Shown: positions 1 to 6,077, counted from the first letter of the stretch. The stretch is DNA of 6,678 nucleotides from Calditrichia bacterium (GCA_027039465.1 JALWEA010000607.1:1-6678), one strand, 5' to 3'. Program-made: numbers and translations. The notes: generated by a model from the sequence alone, not told the origin.

Positions 1-324
1 CCTTTTAACCACACCTTTGGCTAATTTGGGATCTTCCACCTGCTCGCAAATGGCCACGCGCATGCCCGCACCCAAAAGCTTAGGTAAGTAGTTGTCCAAC
101 GCGTGGTACGGGAATCCCGCCAAAGGCACATCGCCCGTTTTCCCGTGGGAACGCTTTGTTAAGGCAATGCCTAAAGTACGCGCCAATGTCTTGGCGTCTT
201 CGTAAAACGTTTCGTAGAAATCTCCCATGCGGTAGAGCAACAGAACATCTTTGTATTCGGACTTTATCTTAAGGTATTGCTCCATTAAGGGAGTTGTATT
301 CGACTTTGTTTTCTTCTTGGCCAT
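1..324 (-). CDS. mutS: DNA mismatch repair protein MutS, N-terminal fragment (cut by window edge)
   Basis: MutS recognises base mismatches and small loops in newly replicated DNA and, as an ATP-driven clamp, recruits MutL. Only the first 108 codons are in the window; family members are about 850-900 residues. What is visible is the mismatch-binding domain I: a TPLMEQYLKIK start helix, then YRMGDFYETFYEDA containing the Phe-x-Glu motif (F36, E38) that wedges into the mismatch, at the same residue numbers as in Escherichia coli. It continues with LTKR, PLAGFPYHALDNYLPKLL and VAICEQVEDP, all typical of the family. The ATG at 324 lies only 8 bp after the stop codon of the histidine kinase gene, with no clear Shine-Dalgarno sequence in the AT-rich stretch before it, so translation is probably coupled to that gene. 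The identification is firm; the rest of the protein, including the ATPase, is outside the window. Confidence 0.97.
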   Translation of the reverse strand, partial: MAKKKTKSNTTPLMEQYLKIKSEYKDVLLLYRMGDFYETFYEDAKTLARTLGIALTKRSHGKTGDVPLAGFPYHALDNYLPKLLGAGMRVAICEQVEDPKLAKGVVKR

Positions 325-332
325 GATAACGA

Positions 333-3300
333 TTAAATTTTTATGGGTATGATGGGTAAGCTAAAATAGAACGTGCTGCCTTTTCCGGGCTCACTTTCCA
401 GCCATACACGTCCTTTGTGCAAGGTAATGATTTCTTTGCTGATGGCCAGCCCAAGTCCCGTACCTTTTAAGGAAGCATCTTTACCGGCCTCGGTTTGTTC
501 GTATTTACTGAATACCTTGTCCTGTTCTTCCTTGGGAATGCCCACTCCGGTATCTTTCACGGCCACGTGCACGGCCATTAGTTCCTCGTCCGTCAATTCA
601 TTCTTTTCTTTAACCAAACGACTGCTTATGATGACTTTTCCGCCCGGATCCGTAAACTTCAGTGCATTACTCAAATAATTGTTTAACACCTGCTCAATAC
701 GCATCCGATCAAATTGCATAAATGAGATTTTATCATCCAAGTCCAATTCCATACTAATGTTTTTCTTTTTAGCCAAAACCTGATAGTGCTTAAACACCGT
801 TTCGATCAAAGCGTTAATGGAATGAATTTCAATATTCAATTCGAAACGCCCGGCTTCCAATTTGGAAGCAATCATGAAATTATCGATTAATTTGAGCACC
901 TTGTCCACATTTTCCTTGGCAATGGTCAAAAGCTCCGCCTGCTCTTCGGACACGTTCCCCACCACCTGATTCCGCACAATATCAATATAGCCCTGAATGA
1001 TATTCAACGGAGAACGCAAATCGTGAACAATCATGGAATTGAAATCCGCTTTCAATTGTTCCAAACGGCGCTGCGGCCGCAGATCTGACAAAACGCCGAT
1101 AAAACCGGCTTTTTTAACGTTCTCGTAATAAGGCGTCAAATAGATTTTAAACGGAATATATTCGTTGGTATTGCTCATCAATTCGATTTCCAAACCTTCT
1201 CTGGAAAGTTTTTCCAATTCCTGGTGCGGAATATCGTTTTGCGACAGCTTTAAGATATGATTTTCCAATTCGCCGCGCGTCTTCAACGAACAAAGTTCGT
1301 AAAAACTGTGATTGAGCAAAGCCTCGCGGTTTTTGTATTCCAACAAAGAGGTTAAGCTTTGATTGGCGTAAATGATATTGCCCTTGAAATCACACGTCAC
1401 CAAACCCATGGTCATGGTTTCGGCCAATAAGCGGTATTTCTCTTCGGAATTCTTTAAATCCTGATACAGTTTGGCGTTTTCAAGCACTACCGCGGCCTGA
1501 TTAGCAAAGTATTCCAAACTGCGTACTTTTTCTTCCGAAGGACGAACGCGATCGACGGGATCATTAACGGCGATATATCCCAACTCCCGCCCGCGGCTGC
1601 GAATGGGCACCAACAGCCAATCATCATCGTTCCATTCACGGCCCAACGAAAGCTGGAATTGCAACTGATCTTCGGGCGTAATGCGTTCTTTGCTTAAAAC
1701 ATTATCGAAAAAATAAGAATGACTTATTTTAAAAGACAAATCGGCCAGCGAATGGAAGAGCGATTTTTTGTATTTGGAACGAAGCCGTTTGTAAGTTGCG
1801 GAAGTTAGCCCGTAATAACAGACATTTTTAATGCTGCCGGTGTAAGGGTCGATGCGATCCAGAATGACGATATTCCAGCCTAATGTGCGGCGAATGGCCG
1901 TAGCGATTTTATCAAGCAATTCCGTTATGTCATTCTCCAAAGTCAGCTCTTTGCCCAGCTCGAAAATGCGATCCAATTGCTTAAGGGTTTTTTGAGCCTG
2001 TTTTACCACGCGGCTTTCTTCAAGAATATCCGTCGCTTTGGAAATTAACCGTTCGGCTTCCATGATGCGTTCGCTGGAAAAAACATGGCCTTCGTTTTGC
2101 GAAGCCACAACCATCAGGCCCTTCTTCTCCGTACCGATGCGAATATTAAAGATCACCCCCACTTTAATATCTTTATGGGTCAAAGCTAAAATCTTTTGCA
2201 CATCGGCGGCGTCATCCTGCGAAAAATCCAACACAATGCTGGTAATGTCCGATTCCAAAAATTTTTCCAGCGTAGGATAATCTTTTAATAACAAGACCGG
2301 CGGCTTTTCTTTTTCAAACAAGGTACTGTCGCCGTTGGATTGGAAATAATATTGCGGATAAAGAAAACGGAAACCTTCGTGAAAATTAAAATAAATACTA
2401 ACGTCGCCGTTCAGATATTCCAGCAATTGTTCGTTTAAATGTTTGGCAATTTTGTCTTCATTCATGCGTTTAAATAAATAGCGCACTTCGGTGGTATCAT
2501 CGGAACGCTCCGCAGGACGAGTTGCCGAAGATTCCTTAACCAATTCCGCGATGCGATTTTCCAACGTATTGAAGACAAAAAGCAATTCGTTAAAACGGTC
2601 GCGCGGAAATTGAAAATCACTCTGACGAAAGCCCATTAAAACCAAACCTCGAATATTGGGTTTGATTTTTAACGGAAACTGATAATAGGTTTGAGCATGC
2701 AGGCCGATGGTTTTCAGAAATTCCAGAACATACGTGTCGCTCAATAAATCCGGTTCGATTTTGGGATGATTCAAAAAATATTGCTGCCAAAAGGGTAATT
2801 CCAAAATCTCGTCTTTAATTTTATTGCGGATTCTGCTCTTGGAAAGAACGCTGCTGAACAAATATTCTTTTTTCCTGGCATCGTAAATAAAGTGAATCAA
2901 ATAATCCGGTTCAACAACGGAGTGCACAAAATCATTAACGGTTTCGCCCAAATGAACCAAATCTTTTTGGCGCAAAATATTGTGCTGCAATTCAACGATT
3001 TTCTGCAAATCCCACATTTTACGTTCGTAAGTAAGAATACGATCGCGCTGCTCCAGCAAAATCATTATCTTGATTTTCAGCTCGCTGAAGTTCGGCGTCA
3101 AATCAATCGTATCGTCGATGCCCAATTGTTTGATTTCCAAACGTTCGAACAATTCGATATCGGGAATCATTACGATTATTGGAATGAGCGCCCCTTGCTT
3201 GCTGGATTTGATTTTACGAATTAATTCTTTGGACGGAGCCGTGAGCGAAGTGCCCCATAAAATCAAATCCGGCTTCATGCTACGCGTTAAATGCAATACT

Positions 3301-3416
3301 TCCTGCATATTGGGCGCGACGATCACCGAAAAGCCGATGTCGCGTAAATAACGGGCCAATCTTTCCTGAATGACATTGTTGCGATGGATGAGTAGTATTT
3401 TTTTACGTTCGTTCAT
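333..3416 (-). CDS. Cytosolic sensor histidine kinase: pseudo-receiver, GAF-like regions, PAS, HisKA, HATPase
   Basis: This is a two-component sensor kinase of 1027 residues, autophosphorylating on histidine and passing the phosphate to an unseen response regulator. Order of domains: receiver-like fold 4-125; helical, probably coiled-coil linker to about 155; two weak GAF-like regions, about 155-295 and 323-468; a clearer GAF 485-650; PAS 656-780; HisKA with the phospho-accepting H798 in MIVHDLRSPLN; HATPase with N-box N917, G1 box DTGVGI 955-960, F-box-like FSKYEQ 969-974 and G2 box GTGLGLAI 985-992. The kinase core looks intact. There is no transmembrane segment or signal peptide, so the input is probably cytosolic. 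The receiver-like part lacks its usual phosphorylation residues. The start is the ATG at 3416, preceded by GGAG four bases away; the longer frame would need a TTG at 3452. No cognate regulator is adjacent. The ligand and target genes are unknown; the domain boundaries are by eye. Confidence 0.95.
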   Translation of the reverse strand: MNERKKILLIHRNNVIQERLARYLRDIGFSVIVAPNMQEVLHLTRSMKPDLILWGTSLTAPSKELIRKIKSSKQGALIPIIVMIPDIELFERLEIKQLGIDDTIDLTPNFSELKIKIMILLEQRDRILTYERKMWDLQKIVELQHNILRQKDLVHLGETVNDFVHSVVEPDYLIHFIYDARKKEYLFSSVLSKSRIRNKIKDEILELPFWQQYFLNHPKIEPDLLSDTYVLEFLKTIGLHAQTYYQFPLKIKPNIRGLVLMGFRQSDFQFPRDRFNELLFVFNTLENRIAELVKESSATRPAERSDDTTEVRYLFKRMNEDKIAKHLNEQLLEYLNGDVSIYFNFHEGFRFLYPQYYFQSNGDSTLFEKEKPPVLLLKDYPTLEKFLESDITSIVLDFSQDDAADVQKILALTHKDIKVGVIFNIRIGTEKKGLMVVASQNEGHVFSSERIMEAERLISKATDILEESRVVKQAQKTLKQLDRIFELGKELTLENDITELLDKIATAIRRTLGWNIVILDRIDPYTGSIKNVCYYGLTSATYKRLRSKYKKSLFHSLADLSFKISHSYFFDNVLSKERITPEDQLQFQLSLGREWNDDDWLLVPIRSRGRELGYIAVNDPVDRVRPSEEKVRSLEYFANQAAVVLENAKLYQDLKNSEEKYRLLAETMTMGLVTCDFKGNIIYANQSLTSLLEYKNREALLNHSFYELCSLKTRGELENHILKLSQNDIPHQELEKLSREGLEIELMSNTNEYIPFKIYLTPYYENVKKAGFIGVLSDLRPQRRLEQLKADFNSMIVHDLRSPLNIIQGYIDIVRNQVVGNVSEEQAELLTIAKENVDKVLKLIDNFMIASKLEAGRFELNIEIHSINALIETVFKHYQVLAKKKNISMELDLDDKISFMQFDRMRIEQVLNNYLSNALKFTDPGGKVIISSRLVKEKNELTDEELMAVHVAVKDTGVGIPKEEQDKVFSKYEQTEAGKDASLKGTGLGLAISKEIITLHKGRVWLESEPGKGSTFYFSLPIIPIKI
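3042..3407 (-). other. Degenerate (pseudo-)receiver domain at the N-terminus of the kinase
   Basis: Residues 4-125 of the kinase follow the receiver pattern: KILLI strand, amphipathic helix, PDLIL strand, IPIIVM strand, then a last strand and SELKIKI helix. The usual acidic pair after the first strand is replaced by HRNN (11-14), the phosphorylated Asp after PDLIL is Gly55 (PDLILWG), the conserved Thr/Ser after the fourth strand is Ile84, and the conserved Lys before the last Pro is Thr107 (DLTPN). The fold assignment rests on pattern matching; loss of phosphorylation follows from the residue changes if that alignment is right. Confidence 0.75.
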
Positions 3417-3424
3417 TGCACTCC
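3417..3424 (-). promoter_or_regulatory. Ribosome binding site that decides the kinase start
   Basis: On the minus strand GGAG is followed by TGCA and the ATG at 3416. It is the best Shine-Dalgarno match near the gene and supports this ATG over the TTG 36 bases upstream. A TATATT stretch at 3436-3431 could be a -10 box but has no good -35 partner. Confidence 0.65.
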
Positions 3425-3459
3425 GACCTAAATATAATGCATACGGAAACAAATCCGGA

Positions 3460-3501
3460 ATTTCGTTAACGTGCGCGAGAACAGATATTCTTTAACGAAA
3501 T
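3460..3501. promoter_or_regulatory. 10-bp inverted repeat upstream of the kinase gene (possible operator)
   Basis: ATTTCGTTAA at 3460-3469 is the exact reverse complement of TTAACGAAAT at 3492-3501, with a 22-bp spacer. The arm centres are 32 bp apart, close to three helical turns, so a protein dimer or pair could contact both on one face. The site sits 44-85 bp before the kinase ATG in the 136-bp spacer after coaX. A hairpin is possible but no T-run follows on either strand, so a terminator is unlikely. The role as operator is inference. Confidence 0.4.
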
Positions 3502-3588
3502 CCGCTTACCGAAAAATCAACATTGTCCTGGGATTTAAAGCATTTTTTGATGCCTTACCAAACAATGAATTCCTTAATTTGCCAAGGA

Positions 3589-4371
3589 TTATGTTATTTT
3601 ATTCTTTGCCTGATTTTTTTCAAAAATCAAGGCCATGCCTTCCAAACTCAGGTAAGGATCTACCGTATCGATGCAAGTGGTATGCTCGATGATTTTTTGA
3701 GCCAACCCTCCGGTGGCCACAACCTTACTTTCCGCACCCAATTCCTGCTTGATCTTATCAACCAGACCTTCGATTAAAAAAACGGTTCCCCAAAAAATAC
3801 CGCTTTGAATACTCTCTTCCGTTGTCTGCCCGATAAAATTTTTAGGGAATGAAAATCCCACTCTCGGCAATTTGGCGGCTTTTAAATGCAACGATTCAAT
3901 GGAAGTAATAATGCCCGGCGCAATGACTCCGCCCAAATAATCACCGTTCGCATCAATGCAATCGATGGTGGTCGCCGTGCCAAAATCGATGATTAGCAAA
4001 GGCACGCCGTATTTTTGCTTACCGGCTACCGCATTGCACAAACGATCGGCGCCAACCGAAGCCGGATTTTTGTACTTTACCTGCATACCCAAATCAAGGC
4101 TGGCATCAACCACCAAAGGCTCTTTCTTAAAATAACGTCGACTTAAATACTGGTAAATTTCCGTTAAATCGGGCACCACGGACGAAATACAGATTCCGCG
4201 CACATCGTCAAATTTCAAATTTTCCATGGAAAAAAAATATTGCAGCAATACGCCCAATTCGTCTTCGGTTCGAATACGTTCGGAAGTAATACGCCAATGA
4301 TTAACCAATTTGGAACCATTAAAACAACCGACAACCGTGTGCGTATTTCCGATATCAAAGGTCAGTAGCAT
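3589..4371 (-). CDS. coaX: Type III pantothenate kinase
   Basis: CoaX phosphorylates pantothenate to 4'-phosphopantothenate, the first committed step of coenzyme A synthesis in the cytosol; type III enzymes belong to the ASKHA (actin-like) ATPase fold, need a monovalent cation and are not inhibited by CoA. The 260-residue length is normal. Visible motifs: DIGNT near the start (D6, phosphate binding), KYKNP around 100 and GADR 107-110 (D109, catalytic Asp), DFGTATT 129-135, GGVIAPG 147-153 and TGGLA 220-224. The start is set at the ATG at 4371, giving MLLTFDIGNT as is usual for the family, with AAGGG five bases upstream; the longer reading starts at a GTG at 4377 that lies almost on top of that site. 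The gene overlaps the end of birA by 17 bp in another frame, which indicates translational coupling. Confidence 0.96.
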   Translation of the reverse strand: MLLTFDIGNTHTVVGCFNGSKLVNHWRITSERIRTEDELGVLLQYFFSMENLKFDDVRGICISSVVPDLTEIYQYLSRRYFKKEPLVVDASLDLGMQVKYKNPASVGADRLCNAVAGKQKYGVPLLIIDFGTATTIDCIDANGDYLGGVIAPGIITSIESLHLKAAKLPRVGFSFPKNFIGQTTEESIQSGIFWGTVFLIEGLVDKIKQELGAESKVVATGGLAQKIIEHTTCIDTVDPYLSLEGMALIFEKNQAKNKIT

Positions 4372-5173
4372 GTTCACCCTTTTTTATTTCGCCGGCAATC
4401 AAAGCTTTACGCACCCCTTGTTGATCTTCGTAAATCAAATAACCGGATTCATTCACGTCTTTGATCACCCCTTGCTCTTCACCGAAAGGCGTGCTGATCA
4501 AAACTTTTTGCCCAATCTGATTACAGTGTGATTTCCATTCATCCACAACTTTATGGTAAAAATTACGTTCAAAGCGTTCATAGTCCTTTTCAAACTGACG
4601 CAGAAAAATCGTTAAAAATTCCTCGCGATCAATAGGCTGTCCGACATGCTGGCGCAAAGAAATCGCCATGTCGCGTATGGCAGGATCCATCTCATCTTCG
4701 GTTTCATTCAAATTAATGCCTATTCCCAAAACCATGGCAACAATCTTTTTGTCGCGTAAAATCGATTCCGCCAAAATGCCGCTTAATTTTCGTCCGTTAA
4801 TTAATAAATCGTTGGGCCATTTAAAGGAAATATCAACCGGCGGCAAATTATGATTTTCCAAATATTGTTTGATGGTTTCGGCCAAAATAATGGCGGCGGC
4901 CAAAACGATTTTCTTGGAATAATCGATTTCCAGTTCCGGCTTTAGTAAAATACTGAATAAAAGATTTTTACCGGCAGAAGAATGCCATTTGCGTTCTTTG
5001 CGCCCTCGACCGGCCGTTTGGAAATCCGCCTGCACAACCGTACCTTCCGGTGCGCCGTCGCGCGCCAAGCTTAGCAAGTATGAATTTGTCGAGTCAATAA
5101 CCTGAAAGCAATAGAGCGTCCGACCGAAAATGGAAGTTTGCAAATTTATTCTGACTTTATCGCAATCCAACAT
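4355..5173 (-). CDS. birA: Biotin-[acetyl-CoA-carboxylase] ligase, without DNA-binding domain
   Basis: This cytosolic enzyme activates biotin with ATP to biotinyl-5'-AMP and transfers it to the conserved lysine of carboxylase biotin-carrier domains. The 272 residues contain the catalytic domain from DSTN (27-30) through GRGRKERKW (55-63, adenylate loop, R58 in the position of E. coli R118), SAGKNLLFS (66-74), KWPNDLLINGRKLSGIL (118-134, catalytic Lys118) and GIGINLN (150-156). A small SH3-like C-terminal domain runs from about 221 (GQKVLIS...) to 264. There is no N-terminal winged helix, so this is a class I ligase that should not repress biotin genes itself. In the adenylate loop the usual second glycine (GRGRxGRxW) is Glu60. 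The ATG at 5173 has only a weak AGG ten bases upstream. coaX follows with a 17-bp overlap; pairing of these two genes is known in other bacteria, for example birA next to baf/coaX in Bordetella. Confidence 0.96.
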   Translation of the reverse strand: MLDCDKVRINLQTSIFGRTLYCFQVIDSTNSYLLSLARDGAPEGTVVQADFQTAGRGRKERKWHSSAGKNLLFSILLKPELEIDYSKKIVLAAAIILAETIKQYLENHNLPPVDISFKWPNDLLINGRKLSGILAESILRDKKIVAMVLGIGINLNETEDEMDPAIRDMAISLRQHVGQPIDREEFLTIFLRQFEKDYERFERNFYHKVVDEWKSHCNQIGQKVLISTPFGEEQGVIKDVNESGYLIYEDQQGVRKALIAGEIKKGEHATDL

Positions 5174-5196
5174 ATTTTTCTAACCTAAGTAAAATA

Positions 5197-5226
5197 ATTA
5201 AATTCGTTCGCCCTTAATTTTACGAA
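5197..5226 (-). promoter_or_regulatory. Candidate promoter for birA-coaX
   Basis: On the minus strand TTCGTA (5226-5221) and TTTAAT (5202-5197) are spaced by 18 bp; TTTAAT matches the sigma-70 -10 consensus at five of six bases and the -35 match is weak. Transcription would begin near 5190, leaving a leader of about 17 bases before the ATG. The whole 5174-5290 stretch is AT-rich, so a chance match is possible. Confidence 0.25.
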
Positions 5227-5335
5227 TAAGCTTCTTCCTTGAAGAGTTAAAAAAAGTAACAAATTTAATTACCAAAATCCAGTTTTTAAGTAATAAGATG
5301 AATTATGGGAACGGATGGGAAATTTTGAGGCCATC

Positions 5336-5353
5336 ATGCGGTGGTCTGGCATT
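5336..5353 (+). repeat. 18-bp direct repeat, copy 1
   Basis: ATGCGGTGGTCTGGCATT matches 5811-5828 at 16 of 18 positions (differences at positions 4 and 14). It is followed by GCGAGG, so the unit reads GGCATTGCGAGG, much like the ends of dispersed TGTCATTGCGAG-type repeats known from many bacterial genomes. Copy 1 looks like the remnant of such an element lacking its other end. Confidence 0.6.
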
Positions 5354-5368
5354 GCGAGGTCAGGATTA

Positions 5369-5396
5369 ATTGGGAATTAGGAACTGGAAACTGGTA
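5369..5396 (+). repeat. Degenerate heptamer run
   Basis: Three consecutive seven-base units, GGAATTA, GGAACTG and GAAACTG, followed by G, form a short imperfect tandem. The same style, in the opposite orientation, reappears at 5945-6077. A seven-base period shifts frame and argues against coding. Confidence 0.4.
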
Positions 5397-5403
5397 CGGC
5401 AAT

Positions 5404-5510
5404 CGTGTCTCGATACGATCCCGCTGGCGCGGTCTCTACTCGACAACCGGTTGCCTTTGACCGCGTCCGGTTCCCGAGTAGCCCCGAGAATCGGGACGTA
5501 TCGAGGGACG
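5404..5510. repeat. Branched (cloverleaf-like) palindromic element
   Basis: The terminal stem pairs CTCGATACG (5409-5417) with CGTATCGAG (5497-5505) perfectly, extended outward by a G-T pair, one mismatch and three more pairs to 5404/5510. Inside lie three arms: CCGC-TGGC-GCGG (5421-5432); TACTCG plus AACCGG (5437-5450) pairing with CCGGTT plus CGAGTA (5467-5480) across a 2x2 internal loop and a 16-base loop; and CCCGA-GAA-TCGGG (5483-5495). An alternative fold extends the terminal stem by TCCCG/CGGGA (5419-5423 with 5492-5496) past one bulged base, at the cost of arms 1 and 3. No reading frame, no CCA end and no tRNA consensus bases are present. It may be a dispersed repeat of REP/MITE type or a structured RNA. 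Confidence 0.55.
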
Positions 5511-5545
5511 GACGCGCCACTATCAGGTCAATGTTAAAATGAAAT

Positions 5546-5567
5546 GACGAGGAATTCCTTGTTCGTC
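5546..5567. repeat. Imperfect palindrome
   Basis: GACGA (5546-5550) and TCGTC (5563-5567) bracket the perfect ten-base palindrome AGGAATTCCT (5550-5559). No T-run follows; no function can be assigned. Confidence 0.35.
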
Positions 5568-5610
5568 AGATTTAACGCGCTTGCAAATCCTTTTTTCAAC
5601 CCATCCCCGG

Positions 5611-5637
5611 CCCTTCCCTGCGACGCGCAGGGAAGGG
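5611..5637. repeat. Perfect 12-bp stem, 3-base loop hairpin
   Basis: CCCTTCCCTGCG (5611-5622) and CGCAGGGAAGGG (5626-5637) are exact reverse complements around ACG. The stem is very GC-rich. No T-tract follows on either strand, so it is not a standard intrinsic terminator, although it could block RNA decay or slow polymerase in transcripts reading through from the acyl-CoA dehydrogenase gene. It resembles dispersed palindromic repeats. Confidence 0.65.
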
Positions 5638-5730
5638 TGCCACCTTAAGAGTAGTCATTTGGTTCATAGTTGAATTGAAGTAATTTTGTGCCTAATGATG
5701 TGCATGATAGTGACAGAATGCCGAGTAACT

Positions 5731-5776
5731 GCAACGGCACGAAGAATCCCTTATATCCGTTGCCTCTTTGGAGAGG
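5731..5776. repeat. 7-bp inverted repeat and adjoining hairpin
   Basis: GCAACGG (5731-5737) pairs exactly with CCGTTGC (5757-5763) over a 19-base loop. It abuts a second hairpin, CCTCT-TTGG-AGAGG (5763-5776), sharing one base with it. The loop contains GAATCCCTTA, similar to the AATCCCT arm in the next element, suggesting a decayed relative. Confidence 0.4.
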
Positions 5777-5810
5777 GAATCGCCGCGTCGCTCGCTCCTT
5801 CTATTTTGGT

Positions 5811-5828
5811 ATGTGGTGGTCTGTCATT
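5811..5828 (+). repeat. 18-bp direct repeat, copy 2
   Basis: ATGTGGTGGTCTGTCATT is the second copy of the unit at 5336-5353, 475 bp away. Its last seven bases form the left terminal arm of the palindromic element at 5822-5941, so the repeat includes the element edge plus 11 bp of outside flank. Confidence 0.6.
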
Positions 5829-5941
5829 CTTACCCGCCTGAGGCGGGGAAAAATCCCTAACTTTATTCATGGCCGCCGCTGCTTTGGAAGGGATTGCTTC
5901 ACTCTCCCGTTCGCGGGCTCGCGGGATCGTTCGCAATGACA
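5822..5941. repeat. 120-bp palindromic element with TGTCATT/AATGACA ends
   Basis: TGTCATT (5822-5828) and AATGACA (5935-5941) are exact inverted ends. Between them are CCCGCC-TGA-GGCGGG (5833-5847), a 7-bp stem AATCCCT/AGGGATT (5852-5858 with 5889-5895) and CCCG-TTCG-CGGG (5906-5917), so the unit can fold as a terminal stem enclosing three arms. The end sequences and the GGGATTGCTTC segment resemble dispersed repeats of the GTCATTGCGAG...GAAGCAATCCC kind seen between genes in many bacteria; that resemblance is from memory. No gene is carried, so any movement would need outside enzymes. Confidence 0.55.
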
Positions 5942-5944
5942 ATT

Positions 5945-6077
5945 CTTTTCGAATAACGATTTCCCGATTCAACCATTTGGCCATTCAACAATTCAACTAA
6001 CATCCGATTAACGAATACACGAATAACGAATAACGCTTTCCCTCTTAACCATTAACCATTTCCCAGCTCCTAACATC
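5945..6077 (-). repeat. Degenerate 7-8-bp tandem repeat tract
   Basis: Read on the minus strand the tract contains GGTTAAT-GGTTAAG, GTTATTC-GTTATTC-GTGTATTC-GTTA and GTTGAATT-GTTGAATG, i.e. imperfect units of seven or eight bases with the phase drifting between blocks. It begins 26 bp after the stop of the acyl-CoA dehydrogenase gene and ends next to the palindromic element at 5941. Such AT-rich, period-7 runs are a non-coding repeat type; I know of no assigned function. Confidence 0.45.

Noticed and set aside
2892..3224. Plus-strand 110-codon frame opposite the kinase gene
   Set aside because: It mirrors coding sequence of the firmly identified kinase; no homology signal or start signal of its own.
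3417..3452. Longer kinase start at a TTG codon (3452)
   Set aside because: The ATG at 3416 has a GGAG site at good spacing and starts directly before the receiver-like fold; the extra 12 residues add no domain.
3571..3588. TCCTT/AAGGA hairpin just after the coaX stop
   Set aside because: Five-base stem with an eight-base loop and no T-run; too weak for a terminator.
4372..4377. GTG start for coaX two codons upstream
   Set aside because: The GTG lies within the likely ribosome binding site of the ATG at 4371, and family proteins begin directly at MLL-x-x-DIGNT.
5404..5510. tRNA gene or integron attC site
   Set aside because: The four-armed fold is suggestive, but there is no TTCRA T-loop, no plausible seven-base anticodon loop, no CCA-compatible acceptor end, and no GTTRRRY/RYYYAAC attC core sites.
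5688..5939. Plus-strand 83-codon frame in the large spacer
   Set aside because: It runs through inverted repeats, has no ribosome binding site, and its product looks like translated palindrome.
5751..5984. Minus-strand 77-codon frame in the same spacer
   Set aside because: Arg/Ala/Pro-rich product lies over the 5822-5941 palindrome; no family resemblance.
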